Assembly: GCA_000431315.1 (NCBI GenBank)
Contig: HF989692.1
Span: 11,219-75,218 of the forward strand
DNA length: 64,000 bases
Source of the DNA: Brachyspira sp. CAG:484
Lineage (GTDB): Bacteria > Cyanobacteriota > Vampirovibrionia > Gastranaerophilales > Gastranaerophilaceae
Direction of reading: 5' to 3'
Notes under the pieces: model-generated
Seen by the model: only the letters and a program-made list of their open reading frames with translations
Told to the model about the DNA's origin: nothing
Database searches by the model: none
Translations under genes and position numbers: made by a program
Shown here: one piece after another, positions 8,644 through 16,261 of the stretch
How positions within the stretch are numbered: the stretch's first letter is position 1
How the letters are laid out: the number at the start of each line of letters is the position of its first letter

Positions 8644-9342
8644 ATGAGAAAAGCATTTACACTGGCTGAAGTTCTTATAACATTAGGCATAATAGGTGTC
8701 GTTGCTGCTATGACACTACCATCACTAATCGAGAGAAACCGAAGGGCAGAACTTCAAAACGGATTAAAAGCAGCTTATTCATTGCTTCAACAGGCATTAC
8801 AGCGAATGAATGCCGATTACGGTTACACGATATTACCATCGGATTATAAAGCAAGAAAATTTAAACCGGAATATATAAAATATTTTGACAATCCGGTTGA
8901 CTGTCAATGGGGAGGAATACATGCAACCAAAGAGAGTACATTATGCGGAAAAGGAGCTACAGTCAACGGGGATGACGGCAGCAGCATGGACTTAATGGGG
9001 ATTTATAAAATATACAATAAATCGTCAAACAAGTTTGCCGGCTCATCCTATTTTGATGACGGACAGTTTGCTTTAAAAAACGGTATGCTGATAATGATAG
9101 AAAATATCACACCGCTATTTATAACGGTTGATGTAAACGGAATTCAGAAAAAACCTAATGTCTGGGGCGAAGACTTATTTACATTCCAGCTTATGGATAA
9201 CGGGAAACTACTTCCTATGGGTGCACAAGGTACAAATTTTTCTCCTGACAGCTACTGTTCAAAAACTTCTACAAATCAGTATAACGGGATTGCCTGTACA
9301 TATAAGGCACTCACAGATAAGGACTACTGGAACGGGATATAA
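8644..9342 (+). CDS. Type IV pilin-like / pseudopilin protein 1
   Basis: 232 aa. Class III signal peptide MRKA before FTLAEVLITLGIIG, then a hydrophobic helix with the conserved Glu at +5, so it should be processed by prepilin peptidase and assembled into a pilus or type II pseudopilus. The -1 residue is Ala rather than the usual Gly. Near residue 160 it has VDVNGIQKKPNVWGEDLF, resembling the Asp/Asn-rich metal-binding loop of GspG-type pseudopilins. ATG 8644 is chosen over 8620 because GAAGGAG stands 8 nt before it. Divergent XRE gene upstream. Confidence 0.9.
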   Translation: MRKAFTLAEVLITLGIIGVVAAMTLPSLIERNRRAELQNGLKAAYSLLQQALQRMNADYGYTILPSDYKARKFKPEYIKYFDNPVDCQWGGIHATKESTLCGKGATVNGDDGSSMDLMGIYKIYNKSSNKFAGSSYFDDGQFALKNGMLIMIENITPLFITVDVNGIQKKPNVWGEDLFTFQLMDNGKLLPMGAQGTNFSPDSYCSKTSTNQYNGIACTYKALTDKDYWNGI

Positions 9343-9939
9343 TCATCCGTTAGAGCACACAAGAGCATCATAAGCTTTTTTAATTTCCCGAATATCCTGC
9401 CACATAAGCCATTTCGGGCTTCCTTTTTCATGGGAATCATTTCTTAAAAGATAAGACGGGTGGAATATAGGCATCATCTTACTTCCAAACGGTCCGTCAA
9501 ACCATTGCCCCCGAACTCTTGTTATGCCGGTTGAGGTGTTAAGCATTGAAGAAAGCGCTACTTTACCGCAAAGAAGTATAATTTTGGGTTTTAAAATTTC
9601 AATTTGTGCATCAAGATAAGCTCTGCAGGCTTCTTTTTCTTCCGGTAAAGGATCCCTGTTATCAGGCGGACGGCATTTAAGTGTATTACAAATATAGACA
9701 TCTTTTTGACGGGATAAACCAACTGAGGCAAAAATCTTATCCAGAAGCTGACCGGCTTTGCCAACGAACGGCTCGCCTTTCTGGTCTTCATAATAACCCG
9801 GTGCCTCACCGATTAACATCATATTATGATTTGGAACTCCTCCGGAAAAAACTATATTGGTACGGCTTTTGCACAATGAACACTTATCACAGTATTCACA
9901 CATCTGCCGAACTTCTTCTAAATCTTCTTCTATACTCAT
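9343..9939 (-). CDS. Family 4/5-type uracil-DNA glycosylase (Fe-S)
   Basis: 198 aa. Four cysteines near the start (C14, C17, C20, C23) plus CNTLKC further on supply the iron-sulphur ligands. The uracil-pocket motif is GEAPGYYEDQKGEPFVGKAG and the DNA-reading motif is HPSYLLR. It removes uracil from DNA to start base-excision repair. AAGGATT precedes the ATG. The stop codon directly abuts the convergent pilin-like gene with no visible terminator between. Confidence 0.93.
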   Translation of the reverse strand: MSIEEDLEEVRQMCEYCDKCSLCKSRTNIVFSGGVPNHNMMLIGEAPGYYEDQKGEPFVGKAGQLLDKIFASVGLSRQKDVYICNTLKCRPPDNRDPLPEEKEACRAYLDAQIEILKPKIILLCGKVALSSMLNTSTGITRVRGQWFDGPFGSKMMPIFHPSYLLRNDSHEKGSPKWLMWQDIREIKKAYDALVCSNG

Positions 9940-10002
9940 AATAAATCCTTAATTACAAAAATATTTACACAAATATATTTTCAGGGCAACAAAAATCAAA
10001 AA

Positions 10003-10221
10003 CTATTGTATATTTTTTAAAAGTTCATTTATATCAATTTCAAGAACATTAGCAATATCATAAACAAGAAATATTGACGGCGTTTGAAGACCTCTTTCCA
10101 AAAGGCTAACCGTACTCTCGCTCACATCAACTAATTCGGCAAGCTGAGCCTGTGTAACACCTTTTCTATATCGTTCAGCCTTTAAATTTTTTGCAAACTT
10201 TTTATTTCGTTCATCTTTCAT
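10003..10221 (-). CDS. XRE family regulator 2 (72 aa)
   Basis: A minimal Cro-like repressor: LKAERYRKGVTQAQLAELVD, then SESTVSLLERGLQTPS as the recognition helix. ATG 10221 is preferred to the TTG at 10245: it is preceded by TATAAT and exactly six nucleotides with no Shine-Dalgarno, suggesting a leaderless mRNA. It is divergent from the second pilin-like gene, whose promoter carries a perfect 34-bp palindrome, the probable operator. Confidence 0.88.
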   Translation of the reverse strand: MKDERNKKFAKNLKAERYRKGVTQAQLAELVDVSESTVSLLERGLQTPSIFLVYDIANVLEIDINELLKNIQ

Positions 10222-10238
10222 ATGGTGATTATAACCGC

Positions 10239-10301
10239 TTGACAAAATTAAATTAAGCGAGTATACTCCTATTAACTAGTAGTAAACTACTAGTTAATAG
10301 G
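10239..10301 (+). promoter_or_regulatory. Consensus promoter with 34-bp perfect palindrome over the transcription start
   Basis: TTGACA (10239-10244), a 17-nt spacer and TATACT (10262-10267). CCTATTAACTAGTAGT (10268-10283), AA, then the exact reverse complement ACTACTAGTTAATAGG (10286-10301) follow immediately. The expected +1 falls inside the palindrome, so a bound dimer would block initiation. Confidence 0.85.
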
Positions 10302-10324
10302 AATAAATAACGGGTAACAAAAAT

Positions 10325-11071
10325 ATGAAGAATAATTATAAAGCATTCACACTTGCAGAAGTCCTTATAACACTTGGTATAATTGGTATAGTAGCCTCAT
10401 TGACTCTTCCTGCTATTATTCAAAAACAAAACGAAAAAGCTACGGTTACAGCATTAAAAAAATTTTATTCTTCGATTTCACAGGCATTTACATTTGCAAA
10501 TAACGAATACGGCACTCCTGATAACTGGTATGATACAGATATGACACAAGCCGAACGCTCTAAGATTGTTGCTGATAATCTAACAAAATTTATGAAAATT
10601 TCAAGAAACTGTCATAATGATGCTGGATGTTTTTATGAAGGAACTTATAAAAGAATAGACGGGAAAACTCTTCTTTTTAACAGCAAAGATCATCAAAGAT
10701 TTGTAACATCAGACGGGATGAGCGTTCTCGTTAATGGTTTTACAACGACAGAAATGCAAGGTAAAGAAGACAGCCTGGGACACGCTTATGCAGACATCCT
10801 AGTTGATGTAAATGGATATAAAAAACCTAACACACTTGGCAAAGATACATTTTCGTTTGAAATGCTTCGCGATAAAATTATTCCCTCTGGCGTGCCTAAT
10901 CATATAATTACTTCCGAAGAGGAAACTGCTTTACTGTTTCCAGATGATTGCAACACCCGCAAATGCTCCGATATTTGTGAAAGCTGTACAGCCTGGGTAA
11001 TCTATAATGAAAATCTTGACTATTTGCATTGTGATGATTTGTCCTGGCAGGGTAAAAAGAAGTGCAAATAA
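10325..11071 (+). CDS. Type IV pilin-like / pseudopilin protein 2
   Basis: 248 aa with leader MKNNYKA, FTLAEVLITLGIIG and the hydrophobic helix. Ala is again at -1. The loop VDVNGYKKPNTLGKDTFSF lies near residue 160. The C-terminal part has many cysteines (CNTRKCSDICESC and others), suggesting disulphides outside the cytoplasmic membrane. It lies behind the palindromic operator and divergent from XRE regulator 2. The Shine-Dalgarno is weak. Confidence 0.9.
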   Translation: MKNNYKAFTLAEVLITLGIIGIVASLTLPAIIQKQNEKATVTALKKFYSSISQAFTFANNEYGTPDNWYDTDMTQAERSKIVADNLTKFMKISRNCHNDAGCFYEGTYKRIDGKTLLFNSKDHQRFVTSDGMSVLVNGFTTTEMQGKEDSLGHAYADILVDVNGYKKPNTLGKDTFSFEMLRDKIIPSGVPNHIITSEEETALLFPDDCNTRKCSDICESCTAWVIYNENLDYLHCDDLSWQGKKKCK

Positions 11072-11093
11072 AAATTCCCTATTAGGAATTTTT
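11071..11093 (+). terminator. Terminator of pilin-like gene 2
   Basis: AAAATTCC (11071-11078), loop CTATTA, GGAATTTT (11085-11092) and T-rich tail. Confidence 0.7.
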
Positions 11094-11137
11094 ATATTAA
11101 AATAATGTTAACATGTTACCAAAAAAAGGAGAGAACT

Positions 11138-12436
11138 ATGTTAACTAAAAATCCATCAGTAAAAACAAGCTTTTCAGGTGTTGATTTCTCTAAATATTCT
11201 TCAAAAACATCTGAGTTTGTAAAAGAATTATCAAAAAGAGCAAACCAGAAAGGTCATTTTCTTAACTGGGTTAATCTTCCTAAAGAACAGTTAAAAAGAG
11301 TTGATGAACTTTATGAAATGGTTGAAAATTTCAGAAAACAAACTAATGCCAAAAAGTTAAGCGTTATGGGTATCGGCGGTTCAAAACATACTGTTGAACA
11401 TATGCTTGGCATTAATGGTTTAAACATATGCCATGATAGTGTAGAATTTTACTCCGATGTTGATTCAATAAGCCTTGAAAGATTTTTATACAGACTTGGC
11501 AATATCACAGAAGCTAATTTTATGATTGCTTCTAAATCAGGTTCAACATTTGAAACTAAAGATGGTTTCTTAAGAGTTCAGCAAATGTTGATTGACGCAT
11601 ATCAATCACAAGGACAATCAGAAGATGAGGCTAAAAAGTCTGCTGCAAAACACTTTATTGCAGTAACAGATGCAAATGCTGAGAAAAGCGAACTTAGAAG
11701 AACTTCTGTTGCAGACGGATGGATAGGTGATTTGTTTATTCATGATGATGTTGGCGGAAGATTTTCAGCTTTTGACGACCACGCATTATTTACACTTATC
11801 TGGGCAGGCATTAAAAAAGAAGATTTAATTTCTTTATTAAATGCTGCACAAGAAATTTCTGAACTTTCACTTTCGGAAGATTTAGAATTGAATGATGCTT
11901 TAAAAGAAGGTATTTTCTGGGCTGATGCTAAATTAAACGGAATAGAAGCTTCTGTACACCAGTATATGGGTTCAATGTTTGAAAATACAGTATACTGGCA
12001 TGCTCAAATGCAGAATGAATCAGTAAAAGATACATTGAAACAGGTTGCAAAAGTTCCTGACGCTATGCACCACAGCGCAGAAGCTCACTTCAATCCTGCA
12101 AACAAATTAGTATTTGCGCTTACAGTTCCTGTAGACAACGGGGTTTGCAAAGAGAATGCTGAAGCTTATATTGGCGCTTTAACAAAATCTTATGAAATTA
12201 CAGGAGCCTTCTTCAGAGAAGATGTTGAAACTTCAAAATTGGGTTTAACTCCGGCTGCTGCTGGTGCTATGACTCAGTTAAGAGCATTCGCTACTGTTTA
12301 TCAGGAAATTGTTGAAGCTGTAATGACCGGCAAAGAGCTTCCTGAGGTTCTTGACAGCGTACTCCAGCCGCACGTAGAATTTTACAAGAAAAACCTTAAA
12401 GGCGGAGTTGTTGTTCCTGGCAGAATTTCAGTGTAA
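11138..12436 (+). CDS. pgi: Glucose-6-phosphate isomerase
   Basis: 432 aa, the shorter bacterial form. It interconverts glucose-6-phosphate and fructose-6-phosphate in glycolysis and gluconeogenesis. MGIGGSKHTVEHML, the phosphate-binding IASKSGSTFETK and the catalytic-region HQYMGSMFENTVYWHAQ are readable. ATG 11138 is chosen over 11105 because AAAGGAGAG stands directly before it. It is monocistronic, closed by a strong terminator. Confidence 0.94.
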   Translation: MLTKNPSVKTSFSGVDFSKYSSKTSEFVKELSKRANQKGHFLNWVNLPKEQLKRVDELYEMVENFRKQTNAKKLSVMGIGGSKHTVEHMLGINGLNICHDSVEFYSDVDSISLERFLYRLGNITEANFMIASKSGSTFETKDGFLRVQQMLIDAYQSQGQSEDEAKKSAAKHFIAVTDANAEKSELRRTSVADGWIGDLFIHDDVGGRFSAFDDHALFTLIWAGIKKEDLISLLNAAQEISELSLSEDLELNDALKEGIFWADAKLNGIEASVHQYMGSMFENTVYWHAQMQNESVKDTLKQVAKVPDAMHHSAEAHFNPANKLVFALTVPVDNGVCKENAEAYIGALTKSYEITGAFFREDVETSKLGLTPAAAGAMTQLRAFATVYQEIVEAVMTGKELPEVLDSVLQPHVEFYKKNLKGGVVVPGRISV

Positions 12437-12459
12437 GAGAAATTTATACAATCATAATG

Positions 12460-12489
12460 AAGGCGGATAATTAAAAGTCCGCCTTTTTT
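12460..12489 (+). terminator. Terminator of pgi
   Basis: AAGGCGGA (12460-12467), loop, TCCGCC (12478-12483) followed by TTTTTT. Confidence 0.88.
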
Positions 12490-12530
12490 ATTATTGACAT
12501 GAACTTGCAGGCAATGTACCATTAAAAATT

Positions 12531-13214
12531 ATGACAACAAATTTTGATTTTTTGAAGGAAGTAGATAAAGATTTATTTGAAATAATAACAGATGCCGAAA
12601 AATTATACAGAGATGAGTATTTCGAACAATGTATGGCACAGACAAGGCGCTTTGGCGAAAACATTTGTAAAAGTGTACTTGGAAGCGGGAGGACAACAGA
12701 AGAAACTTTTGACGAAATGCTCGCAACCTTAAAAGATAAAATTAAAGGTGAAGAACAAGAAAAAGAATTTATTGATGACTTGTATTTTCTAAAGAAAAAC
12801 GGCAACGCGTCTGTTCATGCAGCAAAGGTAAAAAGAGATTACCTGACAGCTCTTGAATGCCTTCAAAGAGCCTTTGAAGTTGCAATAAGTTTTTCTGTAT
12901 ACAATAAAGGGGCAAAACCTGAAATTCTGAGATTAAACTATGACACAGAGCTTTTAATAACAGGAAAGCCAAAACAAAAATCACTGGCAGAACGCTATGC
13001 AGAGGAGAAAGCTTACGCAGATCGCTCAACTGTCGGGACAAAAACTAAAGTTACCACGCAAAAAATAAAAAAGAAGCCGGTAAAAACACAATCATACCAG
13101 ATGTCACCAAGCAAAAAGAAGCGTAAATATTCAATTTTCTGGATACTTGTTGCTATAACCACAACGATTTCATTATTAATGATATTGACAATGTTTTTGG
13201 TTATAAATTTTTAA
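12531..13214 (+). CDS. DUF4145-like protein with C-terminal membrane anchor
   Basis: 227 aa. The soluble N-terminal part (1-130) is helical and contains YEQ/FEQCMAQTRRFGENICKS and the LKKNGNASVHAAK stretch, the pattern of DUF4145/HEPN-like proteins often fused to helicases or restriction subunits. Residues 190-203 are very basic, then a single membrane helix closes the chain (IFWILVAITTTISLL...), so it is probably tail-anchored facing the cytoplasm. No Shine-Dalgarno: TTGACA (12494-12499) and TACCAT (12517-12522) place +1 at or next to the ATG, so a leaderless mRNA is likely. Function unknown. Confidence 0.75.
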   Translation: MTTNFDFLKEVDKDLFEIITDAEKLYRDEYFEQCMAQTRRFGENICKSVLGSGRTTEETFDEMLATLKDKIKGEEQEKEFIDDLYFLKKNGNASVHAAKVKRDYLTALECLQRAFEVAISFSVYNKGAKPEILRLNYDTELLITGKPKQKSLAERYAEEKAYADRSTVGTKTKVTTQKIKKKPVKTQSYQMSPSKKKRKYSIFWILVAITTTISLLMILTMFLVINF

Positions 13215-13217
13215 ATG

Positions 13218-13609
13218 TAAAAAAGAAGGATCATATCCTCTCTTTTTTGGATAGCACATGACTATTTACTCTCCGGCGTTAGCTGATCTTCGTAGGTCTG
13301 ATGTAAGAGTTTTGTTCTTTTGTCCGAAAGGTCTTCGTCCTCAGCTCATTCGCGTGCTAACCCGGACAAAGGTAGCTTTGGCATACTCGTAACGTAAAAA
13401 AGAGGGATTATGCCCCTCTCTTATTTGGGCAATACGCGACCTGCTTACTCACTCGCGTTTAACGGGTCTTCGGTTGACGGCTCCGAGCTTTTGCTCATTC
13501 TCCGTCAAGCCTTCGCCCTCAGCTCGTTCGCGCTCGAACAGGGACAATGCTTACGCTTTGTGTGTTCTCGTCACGTAAAAAAAAGAGGGATTTATATCCC
13601 TCTCTTATT
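13218..13609 (-). repeat. Two decayed ~180-bp units downstream of tRNA-Val (tRNA 3'-end plus terminator)
   Basis: On the minus strand tRNA-Val is followed by a terminator hairpin (GAGAGGGATATAAATCCCTC and T-run, 13577-13606). The same tRNA-tail-plus-terminator unit recurs, degraded, at about 13397-13435 (GTATTGCCCA then GAGAGGGGCATAATCCCTC) and 13218-13258 (GTGCTATCCA then GAGAGGATATGATCCTTC). Spacing is 179-180 bp. The DNA between the tails is also related (CTTCGTCCTCAGCTCATTCGCG versus CTTCGCCCTCAGCTCGTTCGCG is one matched pair). No gene is seen here. Confidence 0.7.
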
Positions 13610-13682
13610 TGGGCGATACGTGACTCGAACACGTGACCCCCACAATGTCGATGTGATGCGCTACCAACTGCGCCAATCGCCC
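13610..13682 (-). tRNA. tRNA-Val (anticodon GAC)
   Basis: 73 nt folding as a full cloverleaf: acceptor GGGCGAT/ATCGCCC, D stem GCGC/GCGC, anticodon stem TCACA/TGTGG, T stem ACGTG/CACGT with TTCGAGT loop, discriminator A, no encoded CCA. The loop is TCGACAT, giving anticodon GAC. Position 33, almost always U, is C here. A terminator hairpin follows on the same strand. Confidence 0.93.
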
Positions 13683-13876
13683 ATATTTTTTGGATTTGTT
13701 TCAGACTTTCGGCTTGCTGGTAGCTTACGCTACCTTCCCTCCTCCTTTTCGATACTTAATCGAAAAGCGGAGCTTTGCCAATCACCCATAACTATTTAGT
13801 TTTAAACTTGTTTGTATGTTGGCAGCCTGCGCTGCCTTCTCTCCTTACGGAGATTGCCAATCATATTATTTTATTG
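13683..13876. repeat. Decayed copies of the tRNA-Val 5' end
   Basis: On the minus strand GGGTGATTGGCAAAGC (near 13774-13789) and TATGATTGGCAATC (near 13852-13865) resemble the tRNA start GGGCGATTGGCGCAG. They are separated by short GC-rich palindromes (GGTAGCTTACGCTACC near 13719-13734 and CAGCCTGCGCTG near 13823-13834). No gene is seen. Confidence 0.5.
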
Positions 13877-14110
13877 TCAAATTTTTAGTTTTGGATGGCT
13901 AAAATGCGACATCAACTTTCCAATACCATTGCGCATTGCTATAATAGGATTTGCATTATGTGGTTTTTCTTTAGCTACAAATTTATCTTTTATATTATAG
14001 TTTTTTGGCAATACTTTTTCATAAAGCTTTGGAGCTTCAAGACTTACCGGAGTTAAAGAAGAACTAATAGTTGAAACCGGATTATCCGATATACCAAAAA
14101 TCTTACCCAT
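13877..14110 (-). CDS. Small conserved-looking protein, 77 aa, unknown function
   Basis: Begins MGKIFGISDNPVSTISSSLT, is rich in Pro/Lys in the middle, and ends RNGIGKLMSHFSHPKLKI. The Shine-Dalgarno ATTAGGAG, 8 nt before the ATG, supports it as a real gene. It sits between tRNA-Cys and tRNA-Val. No signal peptide or membrane helix. I do not recognise a named family. Confidence 0.65.
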   Translation of the reverse strand: MGKIFGISDNPVSTISSSLTPVSLEAPKLYEKVLPKNYNIKDKFVAKEKPHNANPIIAMRNGIGKLMSHFSHPKLKI

Positions 14111-14132
14111 AATTCATTCTCCTAATATAAAA

Positions 14133-14204
14133 AGGCGACACCCAGATTCGAACTGGGGGATAAGAGCTTTGCAGGCTCCTGCCTTACCACTTGGCCATGT
14201 CGCC
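14133..14204 (-). tRNA. tRNA-Cys (anticodon GCA)
   Basis: 72 nt: acceptor GGCGACA/TGTCGCC, D arm GCC...GGC, anticodon stem GAGC/GCTC with loop CTGCAAA (anticodon GCA), T arm CCCAG-TTCGAAT-CTGGG. The U discriminator is typical of tRNA-Cys. No encoded CCA. Confidence 0.95.
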
Positions 14205-14280
14205 TCAACCTGTTACTTTATGATACGAAACACATAACTTATTGTCAAGACAATCTATAAGCTATTTAAAATATTTTTTA

Positions 14281-14841
14281 CTAACTATAAGGATAATATT
14301 CTCTGTAAATAACATCACCATTAGGTAATTCAGATTTTGTTGCGACTGCCGGATGAATACGCCCGCCCAATGAAGTAGATGGAAATTCCGAAATTCTGTT
14401 GAAAGCAGAATAAACATTTAATTCAAAATGTCCTCCAGGTATACTTACTTGTTTCGCAGCTTCCTCAATTTTGCCATCTGGCATTCTGAATAATACAGAT
14501 TTATTAATTAGCTTCATTCTACCGCCTGTTATATCCAAAAACTCTGCAATAGAACGATAAACTCTTTGTGTTCCTGTTTTATTTTGTGAAATTGTATTTG
14601 TTGTTATTTTAGATACTTTTGAACCATCTGATTTAATAAGGCAGAATATATCTGCTGACATACGGCGGCGTGGGAAATACTGATATTGTAATAAGGCAAT
14701 TGAACCATCTTTAAACTGTTTTTGATACACCATACCGGAATTTGGGTATTTTAACATATTTTTAATTTTTCTATTCGCTTGCCTGCCTGTTTTTGAAAAT
14801 GAGTTTATAAATCTTGTTATCCGATTTACCTTATAAGTCAT
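14281..14841 (-). CDS. Hypothetical protein, 186 aa
   Basis: Start supported by TAGGAGAAG before ATG 14841. The N-terminus is strongly basic (MTYKVNRITRFINSFSKTGR). The rest is predicted mostly beta, with repeated charged/aromatic strands such as GSIALLQYQYFPRRRM and ELPNGDVIYREYYPYS at the very end. No signal peptide or membrane helix. I do not recognise the family. It lies on the same strand as XRE regulator 3 and directly downstream of it, so it may share that promoter. Confidence 0.65.
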   Translation of the reverse strand: MTYKVNRITRFINSFSKTGRQANRKIKNMLKYPNSGMVYQKQFKDGSIALLQYQYFPRRRMSADIFCLIKSDGSKVSKITTNTISQNKTGTQRVYRSIAEFLDITGGRMKLINKSVLFRMPDGKIEEAAKQVSIPGGHFELNVYSAFNRISEFPSTSLGGRIHPAVATKSELPNGDVIYREYYPYS

Positions 14842-14911
14842 TATTACTTCTCCTAAGATTACAATAAAAACTCAGAAAAAAAATTTTTGCTATAAATTGT
14901 TAAACCCAATT

Positions 14912-15223
14912 TTATTCCATAGCTTTTGCAACACGATAAAGAGTGTATTGTTTTTCCTTGTTCAAATTATCGTATATTGAAATTATCTCATCTTTAAAAT
15001 CTTTGTCCTTACCTTTAGTAAATTGAAACAGCTCATATAATTCAACACCAAGAACAGATGCTATCTTTTCAAGTGTTCCTATTGTAGGAAAGTTTCGTCC
15101 GACTTCAAGTTTACTTATATATCCAACATCCAAATCCAACATTTCTGCAAGCTTTTCCTGAGTTATTTTCCTTTGTTTTCTGACTTCTTTTATTTTTAAG
15201 CCAAGTAATTCTTTTGTTTCCAT
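14912..15223 (-). CDS. XRE family regulator 3 (103 aa)
   Basis: Helix-turn-helix KIKEVRKQRKITQEKLAEML followed by DVGYISKLEVGRNFPT. The C-terminus is helical and acidic, like regulator 1. GAGGTAA precedes the ATG. It is divergent from the third pilin-like gene, completing the third XRE/pilin pair in the window. Confidence 0.88.
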   Translation of the reverse strand: METKELLGLKIKEVRKQRKITQEKLAEMLDLDVGYISKLEVGRNFPTIGTLEKIASVLGVELYELFQFTKGKDKDFKDEIISIYDNLNKEKQYTLYRVAKAME

Positions 15224-15277
15224 ATTTACCTCATTTTACAATTTTATTTGCTGGCATATGTAAATTTAAGGCATAAA

Positions 15278-15338
15278 TTGTGCAATTATATAAATAATCA
15301 GCACAACAATTGACAAAAATAGCAATATATGTGATAAT
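15278..15338 (+). promoter_or_regulatory. Promoter and inverted repeat before pilin-like gene 3
   Basis: TTGACA (15310-15315), 17-nt spacer, GATAAT (15333-15338). Upstream, TTGTGC (15278-15283) and GCACAA (15301-15306) form an inverted repeat with centres two helical turns apart, a candidate operator for XRE regulator 3. Confidence 0.55.
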
Positions 15339-15371
15339 AAATATAAAAAAAGCAGTAAAAAGGAGGATGTA

Positions 15372-16106
15372 TTGAAAAAAGGATTTACGCTTGCAGAGGT
15401 TCTGATTACGTTAGGAATTATCGGTATTGTTGCGGCAATGACTTTACCATCGCTTATTAATGATTATAGGGATAAAGAAATTGTAACCAAAGTCAGAAAA
15501 ACTTATTCTGATATTTATAATACAATAAATCACGCCAGAACATCAGATGGCAACATTAATGACAATTCAGTGCTATTTAACCCTGAAAATAGCAGTACCC
15601 AAACAGCTCAGAATTTTATAAAATACTTTAACGGTGCAAAATTATGTCCTAACAATAAAAAAGAATGTAAACAATATTATTATGATATTAAATACTCCAG
15701 ATTTTACACAGGCGGAACAAATACCGGCGTAATATGGTCGCAGGTGTACCCGGCAATTATACTGAATAACGGTGCAATCTTGTATATTGTTCAGAAGAAC
15801 TATCCCGACTGTTATGCAGAAACAACTTACGCAAAACATGATGAAGCTGGCAGACCCATTTTGGATGAGGATGGAAACAAAATTATGTTACCAGCTGTTA
15901 GTAGAATATGCGGCTATGTCTATTTTGATGTAAATGGACCTAAAAGCCCAAATAGATTTGGATACGATGCTTATTACATTCAGATTTCAAAGGATAAAGT
16001 AGAACCCGGTATTCAACCTTATTTAGGACGTCAGAGCCTTGAAAATATATTATCAGGGAAAGATAACTTTATATTCTCGGATTATACAGTAGGCGCCGAA
16101 AAATAA
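15372..16106 (+). CDS. Type IV pilin-like / pseudopilin protein 3
   Basis: 244 aa, TTG start chosen because AGGAGGA stands 6 nt before it and the nearby ATG is out of frame and stops at once. Leader KKG before FTLAEVLITLGIIG, here with Gly at -1. The conserved late motif is FDVNGPKSPNRFGYDAYYIQ. Several cysteines in the exported part. Downstream hairpin terminator. Paired with XRE regulator 3. Confidence 0.9.
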   Translation: MKKGFTLAEVLITLGIIGIVAAMTLPSLINDYRDKEIVTKVRKTYSDIYNTINHARTSDGNINDNSVLFNPENSSTQTAQNFIKYFNGAKLCPNNKKECKQYYYDIKYSRFYTGGTNTGVIWSQVYPAIILNNGAILYIVQKNYPDCYAETTYAKHDEAGRPILDEDGNKIMLPAVSRICGYVYFDVNGPKSPNRFGYDAYYIQISKDKVEPGIQPYLGRQSLENILSGKDNFIFSDYTVGAEK

Positions 16107-16128
16107 AAACATCGTTATTAGATGTTTT
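16106..16128 (+). terminator. Terminator of pilin-like gene 3
   Basis: AAAACATC (16106-16113) and GATGTTTT (16121-16128) with a 7-nt loop. The T-tail is short. Confidence 0.6.
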
Positions 16129-16131
16129 GAC

Positions 16132-16160
16132 TTGCAATTTTAAACTAGACCCTTTATAAT
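16132..16160 (+). promoter_or_regulatory. Promoter before the poly-G frame
   Basis: TTGCAA (16132-16137), 17-nt spacer, TATAAT (16155-16160). Confidence 0.6.
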
Positions 16161-16182
16161 AAGAAAAAGGAGGATTTAAACT

Positions 16183-16236
16183 ATGAAAAACTCAATTATA
16201 GCTTCAAAATCCCTGAGGGGGGGGGGGCTTAGGTAA
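16183..16236 (+). pseudogene. 17-codon frame with an 11-G homopolymer; gene fragment or phase-variable leader
   Basis: A perfect Shine-Dalgarno (AAGGAGG) and a good promoter lead into MKNSIIASKSLRGGGLR, where eleven consecutive G (16217-16227) encode the glycines and TAA follows almost at once. Adding or removing one G also meets a stop within a few codons, so no tract length gives a long frame with the DNA present. It may be the head of a phase-variable gene whose body was deleted, a tiny real peptide, or an assembly fault at the homopolymer. Confidence 0.4.
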
Positions 16237-16261
16237 ATAGTTTTTGAAAATATTTCAAGTT

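Noticed and set aside
13410..13799. 129-aa open frame
   Set aside because: It runs antisense through tRNA-Val and the tRNA-derived repeats and has no start signal.
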